Assembly: GCA_010909165.1 (NCBI GenBank)
Contig: VJWM01000044.1
Span: 1,860,001-1,924,000, forward strand
Source: Anthoceros angustus
Taxonomy: Eukaryota; Streptophyta; Anthocerotopsida; Anthocerotales; Anthocerotaceae
Reading direction: 5' to 3'
DNA length: 64,000 nucleotides
Position numbers and translations under genes: made by a program. A model generated the notes under the pieces. The model did not search any database, had not been told where the DNA came from, and saw only the letters and a program-made list of their open reading frames with translations. How positions within the stretch are numbered: the first letter of the stretch is position 1; each line of letters begins with the position of its first letter. Positions 1 to 9,690 of this stretch are shown here, one piece after another.

Positions 1-947
1 GCTGCACGATTGGACCCTTTCGAAGCGATACTGAACGATCTCTATCCTTTTATGAGAGGATAACCATGGTGAAAACGGGAAAAATCATGGTGGGCAAAGC
101 TTTCTTGTTAAATGCCTGGAGTGTAGGTACATAATAGCTTCTACAGGCGAGTCTTCATTTTATGCACCAGATTTCAGTTGATGCACCTGACAGACGCCAG
201 AATATGGCTAACGGATTGCGATATTCAACTAAAGGCGTGGTGGCGTTGAACATGACATGTGCCCGCAGGTCTAGTCTGATAGTTCCACTCGCTTTTGCTA
301 GCCTGATAATTCCTCTATTCCATACGCTTGCTCCAAACTGCGGAAGTGCCAAGACCCCTTTTCGTTTGTCGACAGAAAGACACTTTTCAATCCATCAAAA
401 TGTTGCGATTTTCGAAAATGAGAATGGAGTCCTGTCATGCACCGGGGTTTTGCGGAATCATATCATGAGACAGCACATACCAGCTTGGCAGTCTGAGATG
501 ACAAGGGATGCACCGATGCATACAATTCAAAGGACATGCAGGCCATACAAGAAACAAGATCGTTCGGACTTCCCACTTTGAAGTCGATCTGCCTCATAAG
601 CTATTCAAAAACTAGGTTGAAGGCTGTTCGCTCAGTACAGCAAGAATAGATAGCTCACAAATAGAACGCCAGGTGCAACATAAAGTCTTTGTCACGGTGC
701 CATTTCCCTGCCAAACAGGACTGAGTGTATGTTCCTTCCTAAGACAAATCGCGAAACCACTCCCAGAGCAAGACTACTGAAATCATGTTCTTGCAAGAAA
801 CTATGAATAAATTTCACTCCACTATACCGGGAATCACAAAACCAGCACCACTGCGATCACAGCAAGACCAAGAGATCTGGAGGCTCGCGAGATCTTGCAC
901 GTTATTCCGCAAATCTCCTCTGAATGGGCATGGGGAGCCCGCAGTGC
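1..947. other. unassigned intergenic sequence
   Basis: No reading frame here resembles a protein family I recognise. Open frames of 139 aa or less overlap on both strands and look random. The segment may hold the 3' UTR of the minus-strand RALF gene that ends at 948. Confidence 0.4.
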
Positions 948-1343
948 CTATTTCGCACCACTTCTTTGACATCCGCCAAGGGCGCTGCAGCCCCTGACGT
1001 AGGGCCTGACAGGCCCAGTGGCCGAGCCACAAGACGGAGTATAGTAAGGGCGTCCACTCATGGGAACGCAGATCACCCTGTCCGCACTGAGGGCGCCGTA
1101 GCTCACAAACAGGGCCTGACCTGCCAGCATCCGCCGCGCACTCTCGGACTCCATCAAATCCTCGTCCTCGTCAAAGAAGCTCGAGTCCAACAAGTTGTCG
1201 TTTGCGGAAGGGAACTTGGACAGCCACCCAGCCGCATCACTCTCGAAGGCGGAAGCCGAAGCCTTCTGCACCCCGAAGCTCAGCGCAAGCACGCACACGG
1301 TCAGCAGCATTAAGACCAGTCCTACATGTCTTGTAGAAGCCAT
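948..1343 (-). CDS. RALF (rapid alkalinization factor) peptide precursor
   Basis: Predicted secreted signalling peptide of 131 residues. RALFs are released to the cell wall and, in studied plants, signal through CrRLK1L receptor kinases (family knowledge). Visible: a hydrophobic signal peptide (residues 1 to about 29, ending KASA), an acidic propeptide (about 50-68), a dibasic RRML site at 70-73 resembling the subtilase processing site of AtRALF23-type precursors, then the mature domain. That domain has FVSYGAL at 79-85 (canonical YISY), RPYY at 98-101, PYVRGCS at 114-120 and four cysteines at 92, 105, 119 and 125 in RALF spacing. The frame is also open 9 residues upstream from an ATG at 1370; I chose the ATG at 1343 because the signal peptide then begins directly. 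It appears intronless, as RALF genes usually are. The first residue of the receptor-binding motif is F rather than Y. No neighbouring gene is functionally linked. Confidence 0.9.
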   Translation of the reverse strand: MASTRHVGLVLMLLTVCVLALSFGVQKASASAFESDAAGWLSKFPSANDNLLDSSFFDEDEDLMESESARRMLAGQALFVSYGALSADRVICVPMSGRPYYTPSCGSATGPVRPYVRGCSALGGCQRSGAK

Positions 1344-1490
1344 TCTTGATCCCCAAACGCTCCAAACCATTCACGAGACGCAAAGTCGGCCGCGGGAGGG
1401 TGCTGTGATCTGTAAGGCAAGAAGGCTTTCGATCGGTTCCTCCCAGATCTGATGACTGTAAATCTTCCTACCAGAGTTACAGCAAAAAGT

Positions 1491-1500
1491 TAATATATCC
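1491..1500 (-). promoter_or_regulatory. possible TATA box of the RALF gene
   Basis: Read on the minus strand this is GGATATATTA, about 150 bases before the chosen RALF start codon. That spacing is compatible with a 5' UTR of roughly 120 bases. A similar AT block lies near 1552-1562. Positional inference only. Confidence 0.3.
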
Positions 1501-1739
1501 CGGTCCATCCGGTTGTCCAGTTGGACTGCCGTGGTACATGCAGCGGACCGGGGCATATATTAACCGGGACCATTAAGTTGTACATCCTTTTTGGGTGGGC
1601 GTAATGCACAAAGGCATGTTGTTGGCTACGAGTCAATCCCCTTGGCATCTCCATCTCCCACAGCTATCGTTCTAGCTCTACATAGGTCGGTCGTCCCCTA
1701 CGGTTGCTCCCTTCTTTGTCTCTGCCGTGGGTACTTTGT

Positions 1740-2183
1740 CTACAAGCTTGCAGTTCCTCTGGCTGCGCTCCTCCACCTGTGCCTCGACTGTGGCCACCAG
1801 CTCTTCGTCCGGGAAGGCATCCTCCGATTACAGAAGACTGCCCGGTCTTCGTAAGGACAGAAGTCGATAACTAGTGTTGCCTCACCGGTCTCTACCTCAA
1901 AGGTGAACTCCTGCAGTAACAGGATCCACCTTGCAATCCGTCCTGACAGGTCTCGGAGGACAATAGGGAAGACTACTTCCACCATCATTACCATGGCGAT
2001 CAAAGCCTCAACCTTGCTCATGATTTTTATGTTAGACCCGTACCTCAATGGCAGCTTTATGCGTTTCATTTCCTCAATAACCCATTTCAATTCCTCTCGA
2101 CCCAGGACATATGCGTCATGGGGGCAATGATTGCAAAGTTTCCTACCAAAGTTACAGTGAACAACACAAAAATAACATAGCAA
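1740..2183 (-). mobile_element. degenerate Ty3/gypsy pol fragment (RNase H region)
   Basis: The minus-strand frame contains GRIARWILLLQEFTFEVETG around the middle. This resembles the conserved 'R(I/L)(A/S)RW..LQEF.F.V..G' stretch of Ty3/gypsy RNase H, where it precedes the block leading into integrase. The usual 'TDH.AL..L' segment expected upstream is scrambled, and nothing of reverse transcriptase or integrase is readable around it. It is therefore a scrap rather than a functional gene. Confidence 0.55.
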
Positions 2184-2197
2184 AATAGTATCATATC

Positions 2198-2271
2198 GCC
2201 TTTGTGGTGTAGTTGGTTATCACGTCCTTCTAACACACTGAAGGTCCCCAGTTTGAGTCTGGGTGAAGTCA
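2198..2271 (+). tRNA. tRNA-Val(AAC)-like sequence, probably degenerate
   Basis: A 74-base sequence lines up with plant tRNA-Val(AAC). It has the A-box TGGTGTAGTTGGTTATCAC, anticodon loop CTAACAC, variable loop AGGTC, and a perfect T stem CCCAG/CTGGG. Defects are visible. The anticodon stem TCCTT/ACTGA has two mismatches. The T loop is TTTGAGT where TTCGANN is expected. The acceptor stem has one mismatch (C opposite T) and two wobbles. A T-run that could stop Pol III starts about 25 bases downstream. It is either a decayed tRNA gene or a tRNA-derived repeat. Confidence 0.7.
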
Positions 2272-2954
2272 TGTTGTACTCAAATGTAGTCGGATTTATT
2301 TTTTTCCTCATTTCACTAATTAGAAAAAAATAAATTATTTGTTTCACTTAAGGGCACATGGCACACGCTGATTTGGGAAATGGCTAGGGAAAACCGTGTT
2401 GGGGAGACACATGAAAGGAGGTCCGATCAAGTCAGAACAAAGGATTTGAACAACATCATTTCACATGATAAATGAGGTCCAATAACAAGGACTATGAGTT
2501 ACCATTATGGCATGGGCCATTGAAGCTTCCTATCCGGGCCATTAAATCTTTCTATTCGCGCCATTGAATCTTCTTGGGTATTTAACATGACTCCGTTGTT
2601 GTATTGTTAAACAGAGAGGACCTGTTGTTTGTATTCTCAAAAAGTAATACACACACTCTTCTTTTCTGTGTTGTGCTGGATGTTTGGGGCTTTTATTCAT
2701 GCTTGTAGTTTAGTTTTTAGCTTTTGGATCAATTATATGTGTGTATTTAACTGCTAGCCATTCAAATGGCTTGGGCCAAATGGACACACATTTTTCCATA
2801 AATATTTGCAACCATATTGCCACCATGGAAAATGGACGCGGGTGTCTTGAAGGGGTTACTTTGCATACTTAAATTCTAACACGATAATTTTTGAAGGGGG
2901 GGATATACTGACCCCCTTCGGCCGAGACAACACCCCCTTGTCACGAAGAACACC
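2272..2954. other. AT-rich sequence, no gene seen
   Basis: No convincing coding frame. The stretch around 2580-2700 (a short TATTTAA-type box followed by a CT/AC-rich tail) has the look of an LTR end, but no partner or PBS is visible. I leave it unassigned. Confidence 0.35.
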
Positions 2955-3064
2955 TGTGGAGTGCCAAATCCGATGTCCGTACTCTTGGCGGCTTGTTTTT
3001 TTTTTCGGTCGTTCGTTAAGAGGATAGGGAGGAGTTAGCCAATAGGCATTGCCGATTGCACTTG

Positions 3065-3425
3065 CATGCAATCCCTAGACCCTCGTCCGTCCGGGGCGGT
3101 CCCAGGTGGTCCGTCTGGCGAGGTCCGACTTGAGTGGTCCGTCCGGGCGAGGTCCGTGAGTGGTCCGTCTCGAGGTCCGACGGAGTGGTCTGGCCCGGGC
3201 GAGGTCCGATGGTGGTCTGGCCCGCGAGGTCTGGCGAGGTCTGGTCGGCAGGTCTGGCCGAGGGTCTGCCCGGCAGGTCTGGACGGAGTGGTCTGCTCCG
3301 GGCAGGTACGAGGGTCTGTCGCCGCGAGGGTCCGTCGGCGGATGAGGTCTGCCCGCGAGGTCTGGCCGGAGTGGTCCGAGCGGAGGGTCTGCTCGCCAAG
3401 TCTGACCGAGTGGTTCGCCGGTGGT
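3065..3425 (+). repeat. GC-rich minisatellite in L1 LTR 1
   Basis: Degenerate tandem array of about 20-base units built on GGTCCGTCCGGGCGAG and GGTCTGCCCGCGAG. Unit lengths vary because of many 1-5 base gaps. It produces long overlapping open frames on both strands, which I regard as artefacts of composition. Confidence 0.8.
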
Positions 3426-3567
3426 TTAGTTTGGTGGGTATCGCTTCGCATGGACGCAAGCGGCGGTGGTGCAAGAAGTAAGTCGCAGCGATGAGCTACG
3501 CCCCATGCATACACGTTTGTATATACATAGGCGCGTGGTTAGGATACATAGGCGAAGTTAGGGTATG

Positions 3568-3578
3568 GGAGTATAGGA
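3568..3578 (+). promoter_or_regulatory. TATA-like box of L1 LTR 1
   Basis: GGGAGTATAGGAAGG. The same position in the other two LTRs reads GGGAGTATATAGGAAGG, so this copy has probably lost TA. It precedes a GC-rich block ending CCATCTT that is shared by all three copies and could be the start of R. Confidence 0.35.
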
Positions 3579-3779
3579 AGGCCCGCGCCCAAGACGGCAG
3601 ACTATCCCGTACCATCTTCGGCGCTGTGTTTGCCTTAGGAGCGGAGTGAGTTTCTGCCACCGTGCGTGATTAATTGGTGGTAGAGGATGTGTTTAGAGCT
3701 CGTGACGAGCTCCGCCAACACGCTTGATGGGTGCATCGGCCGGACTCGAGCTGTGGAGGTGCTCATGGGTGATTTCTAA

Positions 3780-4260
3780 AAGTAGACTAACCTTGAGGTC
3801 TGGAACGGAGGTTGGGGATGCAGCGAAGCCACTTCTCCAACGTGAAGCGAGGGGATTAGGAGGCGCTGGGGGCGATCTGGAAGCCATCCTTGGAGGCCGG
3901 AACGGAGGTCGGGGATGCAGTCGCAAGCCACTTCTCGCAGTAACGAAGCTGGGAGGGGATTAGGAGGCGCTTGGGGCGACTGGCGGAAGCCATCCTTGGA
4001 GGCTGGAGCGGAGGTGGGGGATGGGTGAAGCCACTTCTCCAGCAGCGTGAAGCGGTAGGAGGGATTAGGAGGCGCTTGGGGTGACTGTGGGCGGAAGCCA
4101 TCCTTGGAGGCTCTGGAGCGGAGGGTGGGGATGCTGAAGCCACTTCTCCATGAGCGTGAAGCGGTAGGAGATTAGGCTTGGGGTGACTGGCGGAAGCCAT
4201 CCTTGCTGGAGCATTGCGGCAAAGCTACTTCTCATGAGCGTGAAGCGGTAGGAAGGCAAA
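3780..4260 (+). repeat. ~90-115 bp tandem repeats in L1 LTR 1
   Basis: Four to five degenerate units. Each has GAAGCCATCCTTGGAGG, then GGAGCGGAGGT, GGGGATG, GAAGCCACTTCTCC, GTGAAGCG and GGATTAGGAGGCGCTTGG. Unit length varies by internal gaps. The same array sits at the same place in the other two L1 LTRs. Confidence 0.8.
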
Positions 4261-4651
4261 GGCTGGTGTGAATACATCGGCGTGTTGGTGTTGTGACTAC
4301 TAGGCGGGAATGGATAAGGGAGAAGGGTCGTGTTCTGGCGTGTGTGTTGAGGTGGAGTTGTGGCGGACGAGTTGAGGAGGCGCTGAGTCGTGGGCAGCGA
4401 AGGGCAGCGTCGTTAAACTGTTCGTAGTCTTGGAGAAATCGGGGGGTTTGTGGGAAGGTCCGGTGGCTGGCGCTGGTCAAGCGAGTTGTGGAGGGCACAC
4501 ACTTAGGGTTGTAGCCGGACCCAACTGATGAAGTCCGTTCGGTGATGTAGAGCTCGAGCGAGAATAAGCACGAGACCATTCCCTTGGGAGCGGACTCCTT
4601 CCTACAACGACGGGATTATGTGGCCGGTGGCCATCGGTAAGTCGCGCCACA

Positions 4652-5035
4652 TTTTTGCCGTTGCGGGGAATAGTATTGTGTGGTACTGAGTTAGTAGGTA
4701 GGAGTAGGACGGCCGCCAGATTGCGGGCGGATGGGTGTAATGGTCGGGCGGTTTGTGGAGTATCTGATAGGGAGGATGCAGGACCGGACGAGGGTGCGAA
4801 TCTAGCGGGAGGCCCGGCATGCTCAAAGGGAGAAAGAAGATGGGCACGGCGGGAGGGCGACACATCAACCTCGGAGGAGGAGGACTCATCCTCAGCGGAG
4901 GATGAATCTTGGTAAAAGGTTCCCAATGTTGCGGACTTGCGACACGAGGAGGTAGTAAAAGATGAGAAGGGAGAGTCCGTGGAAAGGCGGAGTATTGCAC
5001 AGGGTGTTGGCGAGGCCAGCAGATGAGAAGGAGTA
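4652..5035 (+). other. L1 internal region 1 (PBS to PPT)
   Basis: 384 bp. It begins TTTTTGCCGTTGCGGGGAA, a gapped version of the plant tRNA-Asp PBS (TGGCGCCGTTGCCGGGGA). It ends CAGATGAGAAGGAGTA, a polypurine tract directly before LTR 2. One frame encodes a short peptide ending in an acidic Ser/Glu tail (about 4860-4915), but there is no gag, protease or polymerase. Confidence 0.7.
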
Positions 5036-5179
5036 TGTGGAGTGCCAAATCCGATGTCCAGTACTCTTGGCGGCTTGTTTTGCTTTTTTGGTCGTTCTTG
5101 TTAAGAGGGATAGGGAGGAGTTAGCCAATAAGGCCATTTTCGGCGGATTGCACTACGTGCAATCCCTAGACCCTCGTCC

Positions 5180-5515
5180 GTCGGCGGTCTGAGTCCGTCA
5201 GGCGGGTCCAGTGGTCCGTCGGGCGAGTCCGGAGGTGGTCCGTCCGGGCGGTCCGGCGGAGTGGTCGTCCGGGCGAGGTCCGGCGGTGGTCCGTCCGGCG
5301 GTCCGGCGGTGGTCCGTCAGGCGGTCAGGCGGAGTGGTCCGTCGGGCGAGTCCGGCGGTGGTCCGTCGGCGAGGTCGGCAGTGGTCGTCCGGCGAGGTCG
5401 ACGAGTGGTCCGTCCGGCGGTCAGCCGGAGGGTCCGTCCGGGCGAGGTGCAGTGTCCGTCAGGAGGTCGGAGTGGTCGTCGGCGGTCCGGCCCGGTGGTG
5501 CGGCGGGTGGTTTAG
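5180..5515 (+). repeat. GC-rich minisatellite in L1 LTR 2
   Basis: About 20-base degenerate units of the type GGTCCGTCCGGCGGTCCGG, at the same place as the array in LTR 1 but with different unit variants and numbers. Confidence 0.8.
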
Positions 5516-5651
5516 TTTGGTGGGCATCGCTGGCATGGATCTCTTTGGCGAGGCGGTGGTGCAAAGTCCGGTATGAGCTACGTCCGTGATTACCACGACC
5601 AGTTAGGGTACATACATAGCGGTTAGGATACATACATAGTTAGGTTGGGGT

Positions 5652-5668
5652 ATGGGAGTATATAGGAA
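5652..5668 (+). promoter_or_regulatory. TATA box of L1 LTR 2
   Basis: GGGAGTATATAGGAAGG, followed within about 50 bases by the conserved CATCTTGGCGC block. Best preserved of the three LTR promoters together with copy 3. Confidence 0.45.
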
Positions 5669-5889
5669 GGCTGGCGTCCAAGGCGGAGACTATCCGGTAC
5701 CATCTTGGCGCTCCGTGCTCTTGCCTTGGTGCTCGAGGCGGAGTGAGTTCTGCGTCACCGTCACGGGATTAATTGGTGGTAGAGGATGTGTTTAGAGCTC
5801 GGTGGCGAGCTCCGCCAACACGCTTGATGGGTGCGGCCGGGGTCGGACTGAGCTCGGAGGTGCTCATGGTGATTTCTCGGGTGCGAGAC

Positions 5890-6255
5890 TAACCTTGGAG
5901 GCTGCTTGGAGCGGAGGCGTGGGGATGCAGTGCTGAGCCACTTCTCCATGAGCGTGAAGCGGTAGGAGGGATTAGGGCGCTTGGGGCGACTCGGAAGCCA
6001 TCCTGAGGCCTGAACGGAGGTCATGGGGATGCAGTCGCCACTTCTCCAGTAACGGAAGCAATGGGAGGGGATTAGGAGGCGCTGGGGCGACTGGGCGGAA
6101 GCCATCCTTGAGGCCTGAACGGAGGTCGGGGATGCAGTGCGAAGCCACTTCTCCGTAACGTGAAGCAGGAGGAGATTGGCTTTGGGGTGACTGGCGGAAG
6201 CCATCCTTGAGGCCGAACGGAGGTCGTGGGGTTGCAGGCCGCAAAGCTTACTCCA
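5890..6255 (+). repeat. ~100 bp tandem repeats in L1 LTR 2
   Basis: Degenerate units alternating GAAGCCATCCTTGAGGC, GAACGGAGGTC, GCCACTTCTCC and GGATTAGGAGGCGCTGG, as in LTR 1. Confidence 0.8.
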
Positions 6256-6664
6256 GAACGTGAAGCAGAAGGCAAGGCGGCTGTGAATACATCGGCGTGT
6301 TGGTGTTGTGACTACTACCGGGAATGGATAAGGGAGAAGGGTCGGTTAAGCTGGCGTGTTGAGGTGGAGTTGTGGCCGGACAGAGTTGAGAGGAGCTGGG
6401 CTAGAGTACGTGACCGATCGGGAACGCGGCTAAACCCGCTCCTAGTACCGAGGAATCCGGGTTTGTGGAAGGTCCTGGTCGCGCTACCGGTCCGACGAGT
6501 TGTGGAGGGCACACACTTAGGGTTGTGAGTCACGGACCCAACTCGATGAAGTCCGCTCAGCGAGCAGTCAGAGCTCGTGCAGACATTAAGACCATTCCTT
6601 GGGAACGACCTTCCTACAACGACACGGATTGTGCGGCTACCGCCCATCGAAAAGTCGCGCCACA

Positions 6665-7057
6665 TTTTGGCTGCTGGAATGGTATTGTTGTGGACCGCCC
6701 GAGTTAGTAGGTAGGAGTAGGACGGCCGCCAGATTGCGGGCGGGATGGGTGTAGGCCCAGCAGTGGAGTATATGAAGTAGAGAGGATGCACAGGACCTCA
6801 CGAGGGTGCGAATCTAGCGGGAGGCCCAAAGATGCTCAAAGGGAGAAAGAAGATGGGCACGGCCTGGGAGGACCATACATCAACCTGAGGAGGAGGGCGA
6901 CTCATCCTCACAAAGGATGAATCTGCAAAAAAAGGTTCCCAATGTTGCCTAAGCCGACACCGAGGAGGTAGTAAAAGATGAGAAGGGAGAGTCCGACCTG
7001 AAAGAGCGGAGTACACTGGGGTGTTGGCGAGGCCGCCAATGATGAGAAGGAGGAGTA
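6665..7057 (+). other. L1 internal region 2 (PBS to PPT)
   Basis: 393 bp, clearly a copy of internal region 1. The PBS is more eroded (TTTTGGCTGCTGGAATGG). The end AATGATGAGAAGGAGGAGTA is the polypurine tract. The serine/glutamate tail of copy 1 is disrupted. No coding capacity. Confidence 0.7.
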
Positions 7058-7184
7058 TGGAGTGCCAAACTGGCGTCCGCATTTTGGCGCTTGTTTTGCT
7101 TTTTTTTCGTCACATCATAAGAGGGATAGGGAGGAGTTAGCCAATAAGGCTATTGCCGATTGCACTTACAGGCAATCCTAGACT

Positions 7185-7555
7185 CCTGGTCCGTCTCGGG
7201 AGGTCCGACGAGTGGTCTGCCGGCGAGGTCTGGATGGAGGGTCTGCCCGGGCGAGGTAACGGAGTGGTCTGCCTGCGAGGTCTGGACGTGGGTCTGCCCG
7301 GGCGAGGTCGATGGAGGGTCTGCCCGCGAGGTCTGACGGAGTGGTCTGCCCGGTAGGTCTGGATGGGTCTGCCCGGCGAGGATGAGTGGTCTGCCCGGCG
7401 TAGGTCTGATGGTGGTCTGCCCGTAGGTTCGATGAGGGTCTGCCCGGCGAGGTCTGGGTAGGGGGGTCCGCCCGGGCGAGGTCCGGCGAGTGGTCCGTCT
7501 CGAGTGGTCCCGGAGGGTCCGGCCCCGCGAAGTCCGACCGAGTGGTCTCGCCGGT
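7185..7555 (+). repeat. GC-rich minisatellite in L1 LTR 3
   Basis: About 20-25 base units dominated by GGTCTGCCCGGGCGAG variants. The unit mix differs from LTR 2, where GGTCCGTC units prevail. Confidence 0.8.
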
Positions 7556-7693
7556 GGTTTAGTTTGGTGGGCATCGGCATGGATCTACTGCTTTGGCGAA
7601 GCAACAAGAAGTCCGGATGAGCTACCCGGCATTACGACCGTGTTAGGTACATACATAGCGGTTAGGATACATACATAGGGTTAGGTTAGGGTA

Positions 7694-7710
7694 TGGGAGT
7701 ATATAGGAAG
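7694..7710 (+). promoter_or_regulatory. TATA box of L1 LTR 3
   Basis: GGGAGTATATAGGAAGG, same position and flanks as in LTR 2. Confidence 0.45.
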
Positions 7711-7909
7711 GCTCGCCCAAGACGGCAGACTATCCTACCATCTTCAAGGCCCGCAGTTTTGCCTTCCGTGGCTCGAGGGGAGTTTCGGCCACACCGCAGG
7801 ATTAATTGGTGGTAGAGGGATGTGTTTAGAGCTCGTGACGAGCCCGCCAACACGCTTGATGGGTGCCCGGACTGAGCTCGGAGGTGCTCGCGGGTGATTT
7901 CCTAGACTA

Positions 7910-8260
7910 ACCTGGAGGCTGAACGGAGGTCGGGGATGCAGTGCGAAGCCGCCTCGCGCGTAACGGAAGGCCGTGAGGGGATTAGGAGGCGCTGGGGCGA
8001 CTGGGCGGAAGCCATCCTGAGGCCGGAACGGAGGTCGTGGGGATGCAGTCGAAGCCACTTCTGCAACGGAAGTGAGGGGATTGAGGGCGACTAATTGGGC
8101 GGAAGCCATCCTTGAGGCCGGAACGGAGGTCAGTGGGGATGCAGTGCTGAAGCCACCTCCGAACGCGTACCGAGGAGATTGGGAGGCGCTGGGGTGATTC
8201 TGAAGCCATCCGGAGGTCAATCTGAAATGGGGTTGTCGCAAAGCTACTTCTCGTAACGTG
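7910..8260 (+). repeat. ~100 bp tandem repeats in L1 LTR 3
   Basis: Three to four degenerate units of the array also present in LTRs 1 and 2, here with larger gaps. Confidence 0.75.
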
Positions 8261-8667
8261 AAGTGCCCAAAGGGGCAAAGGCGGCCGGTGTGAATACATC
8301 GCGTGTTGGTGTTGTGACTTCTAGCCGGAATGGATAAGAGAAGGGTCGTGTTACGTGTGTGTTGAGGTGGAGTTGTGGCGGGAGTTGAGGGAGGGAGGCT
8401 AGAGCGTGGGAGCGAAGGGCAGCGTCGTTAAACTGTTCGAGTAATCTTGGAGAAACCGAGGCGGGTTTGTGGGAAGGTCAGGGTGGGCTGCCGTCAACGA
8501 GTTGTGGAGGGCACACACTTAGGGTTGTGGAGCCGCCGGACCCAACGATGAAGTCCGTTCAGCGATAGTAGAGCTCGGGCGAGAATAAGCAGACCATTCC
8601 CTTGAGGAACGGACTCCTTCCTACACGACACGGATTGTGGCGCGTACGTCCATCAAAAGTCGCCACA

Positions 8668-9429
8668 ACACTTACCTAGAGACATATGTGCCCTACTTTG
8701 ATAATGCACACACCCTTTACGAGGTCATATCTTTGATAAAGATGCACTTTCAAGTCTACACCCGGAGCACGTGAGGGTGTGGGCCCGTTGCGTTTAGTAG
8801 AATGCATAGAGGGCTGCCATTTTCATATGTTTATTACAAGAAAACTTTTACTTTCAAGTGGTGGAACACAATGAAAACAATCTGTACTAGCGAGTCTCAT
8901 TTAAGTGGTGAGAACATTGCAACAAACAATCAAGGAGGAAGTGGTCATCGGCATCGACAATAGCCATTCAAGAGTGCGGCTGGCGACTCATCCATGCCTT
9001 GCGGGCGGAGTCAAGTACCACCGCCATATTCGAGGCGGTCCATATCCTCCTCACCTCAGTTGTCGTTCTCCTCCATTGCTTGCTCGTCTTCAATAGTATC
9101 ATTCTTGGGCCCGGTCAGCGGTGTCGCGCCACCGGACATCTAGGGTCGACCCTCATCCAAAAGGTCGCGATCGTGGTCTTCAACCTTCGGCACTCAATGC
9201 AACCACTTGGGCTTTAAGGCAATGCCAACGTCCTTAAAATGAACAAAGTTAGTTGCCCATGCGCCCATGCAAGCATCCTTAAAATCAACAAAATTGAATT
9301 GTTGAGGAGGCACGAGGTTTGAACAAACCCACCTATTCATTACTACACTTATTTCCCAAACACTAGACCAACAATCCATGGTTGAACCTTGAGGCGCTAA
9401 ATATTTATTTTCTGAAGACAGCCTAGGAG
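8668..9429. other. unassigned sequence
   Basis: No family recognised. A short near-repeat (GCAATGCCAACGTCCTTAAA and GCATCCTTAAAATCAAC) occurs near 9218-9290. Confidence 0.35.
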
Positions 9430-9690
9430 GGCAGGGGTGGGTGGTGTGTTAGGGGAGGGCGCCCCGGCCGCCCATGGGCAAGGCATGGCGGTTGGAGGCC
9501 GGCCACGGCGCCCATGGGCGTGGTGTTAGGGGAGGGCGCACGCCCATGGGCAGGTTAGAGGAGGCCACGCCCATGTGGTGGTGTTAGGGAGCGCCGGCCG
9601 CCATGCAAGGGGCGCCGCCACCGCCCATGGGCAGGTGTGTTAGGGGAGGGCCGGCCCATGAGCAGATGTTGGGAGGGCGCCGGCCGCCTC
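9430..9690 (+). repeat. GC-rich minisatellite
   Basis: About seven degenerate units of roughly 35-40 bases built from GTGTTAGGGGAGGGCGC, CGGCCGCC and CATGGGCA. Gaps between units again fall in GCC/CGG runs. Confidence 0.8.

Larger units (their letters stand above)
2955..4651 (+). repeat. L1 LTR copy 1
   Basis: About 1.70 kb, TG...CA ends. Order inside: start motif, GC-rich minisatellite, TATA-like box near 3570, the block beginning ATTAATTGGTGGTAGAGG near 3669, ~100-bp tandem repeats, then the conserved tail AACGACGGGATTATG ... CGCGCCACA. Copies 2 and 3 show the same order. Confidence 0.75.
5036..6664 (+). repeat. L1 LTR copy 2
   Basis: About 1.63 kb, starting TGTGGAGTGCC and ending CGCGCCACA. 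Same internal order as copy 1. It differs from copies 1 and 3 mostly by short gaps in GC-rich spots rather than by substitutions. Confidence 0.75.
2955..8667 (+). mobile_element. non-autonomous LTR retroelement array: LTR-INT-LTR-INT-LTR (family L1)
   Basis: Three LTR copies alternate with two short internal regions. Each LTR starts TG(TG)GAGTGCCAAA and ends GTCGC(GC)CACA. Each internal region starts with a damaged tRNA-Asp-type PBS and ends with a purine tract (GATGAGAAGGAGTA or a close variant). Internal regions are only about 385-395 bp and encode no gag or pol. The bases before LTR1 (ACACC) and after LTR3 (ACACT) could be a decayed 5-bp target duplication around the whole array. The arrangement is what unequal recombination between LTRs of a small element would give. 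Confidence 0.75.
7058..8667 (+). repeat. L1 LTR copy 3
   Basis: About 1.61 kb. It begins TGGAGTGCC (two bases shorter than copies 1 and 2 at its start) and ends AAAGTCGCCACA. No PBS follows, so this is the terminal 3' LTR of the array. Confidence 0.7.

Noticed and set aside
3016-3514. Overlapping frames of 115-159 codons around the first minisatellite
   Set aside because: Produced by a GC-rich tandem repeat with few stop codons on either strand; no conserved protein features.
7600-7720. Telomere-like GGTTAGGTTAGGGT motif
   Set aside because: Only two or three units inside an LTR, present in degraded form in the other LTR copies; not a telomeric array.
2955-8667. Ribosomal DNA-type or satellite tandem array
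   Set aside because: The ~2 kb period is explained by LTR ends, PBS and PPT at every junction; no rRNA sequence is present.
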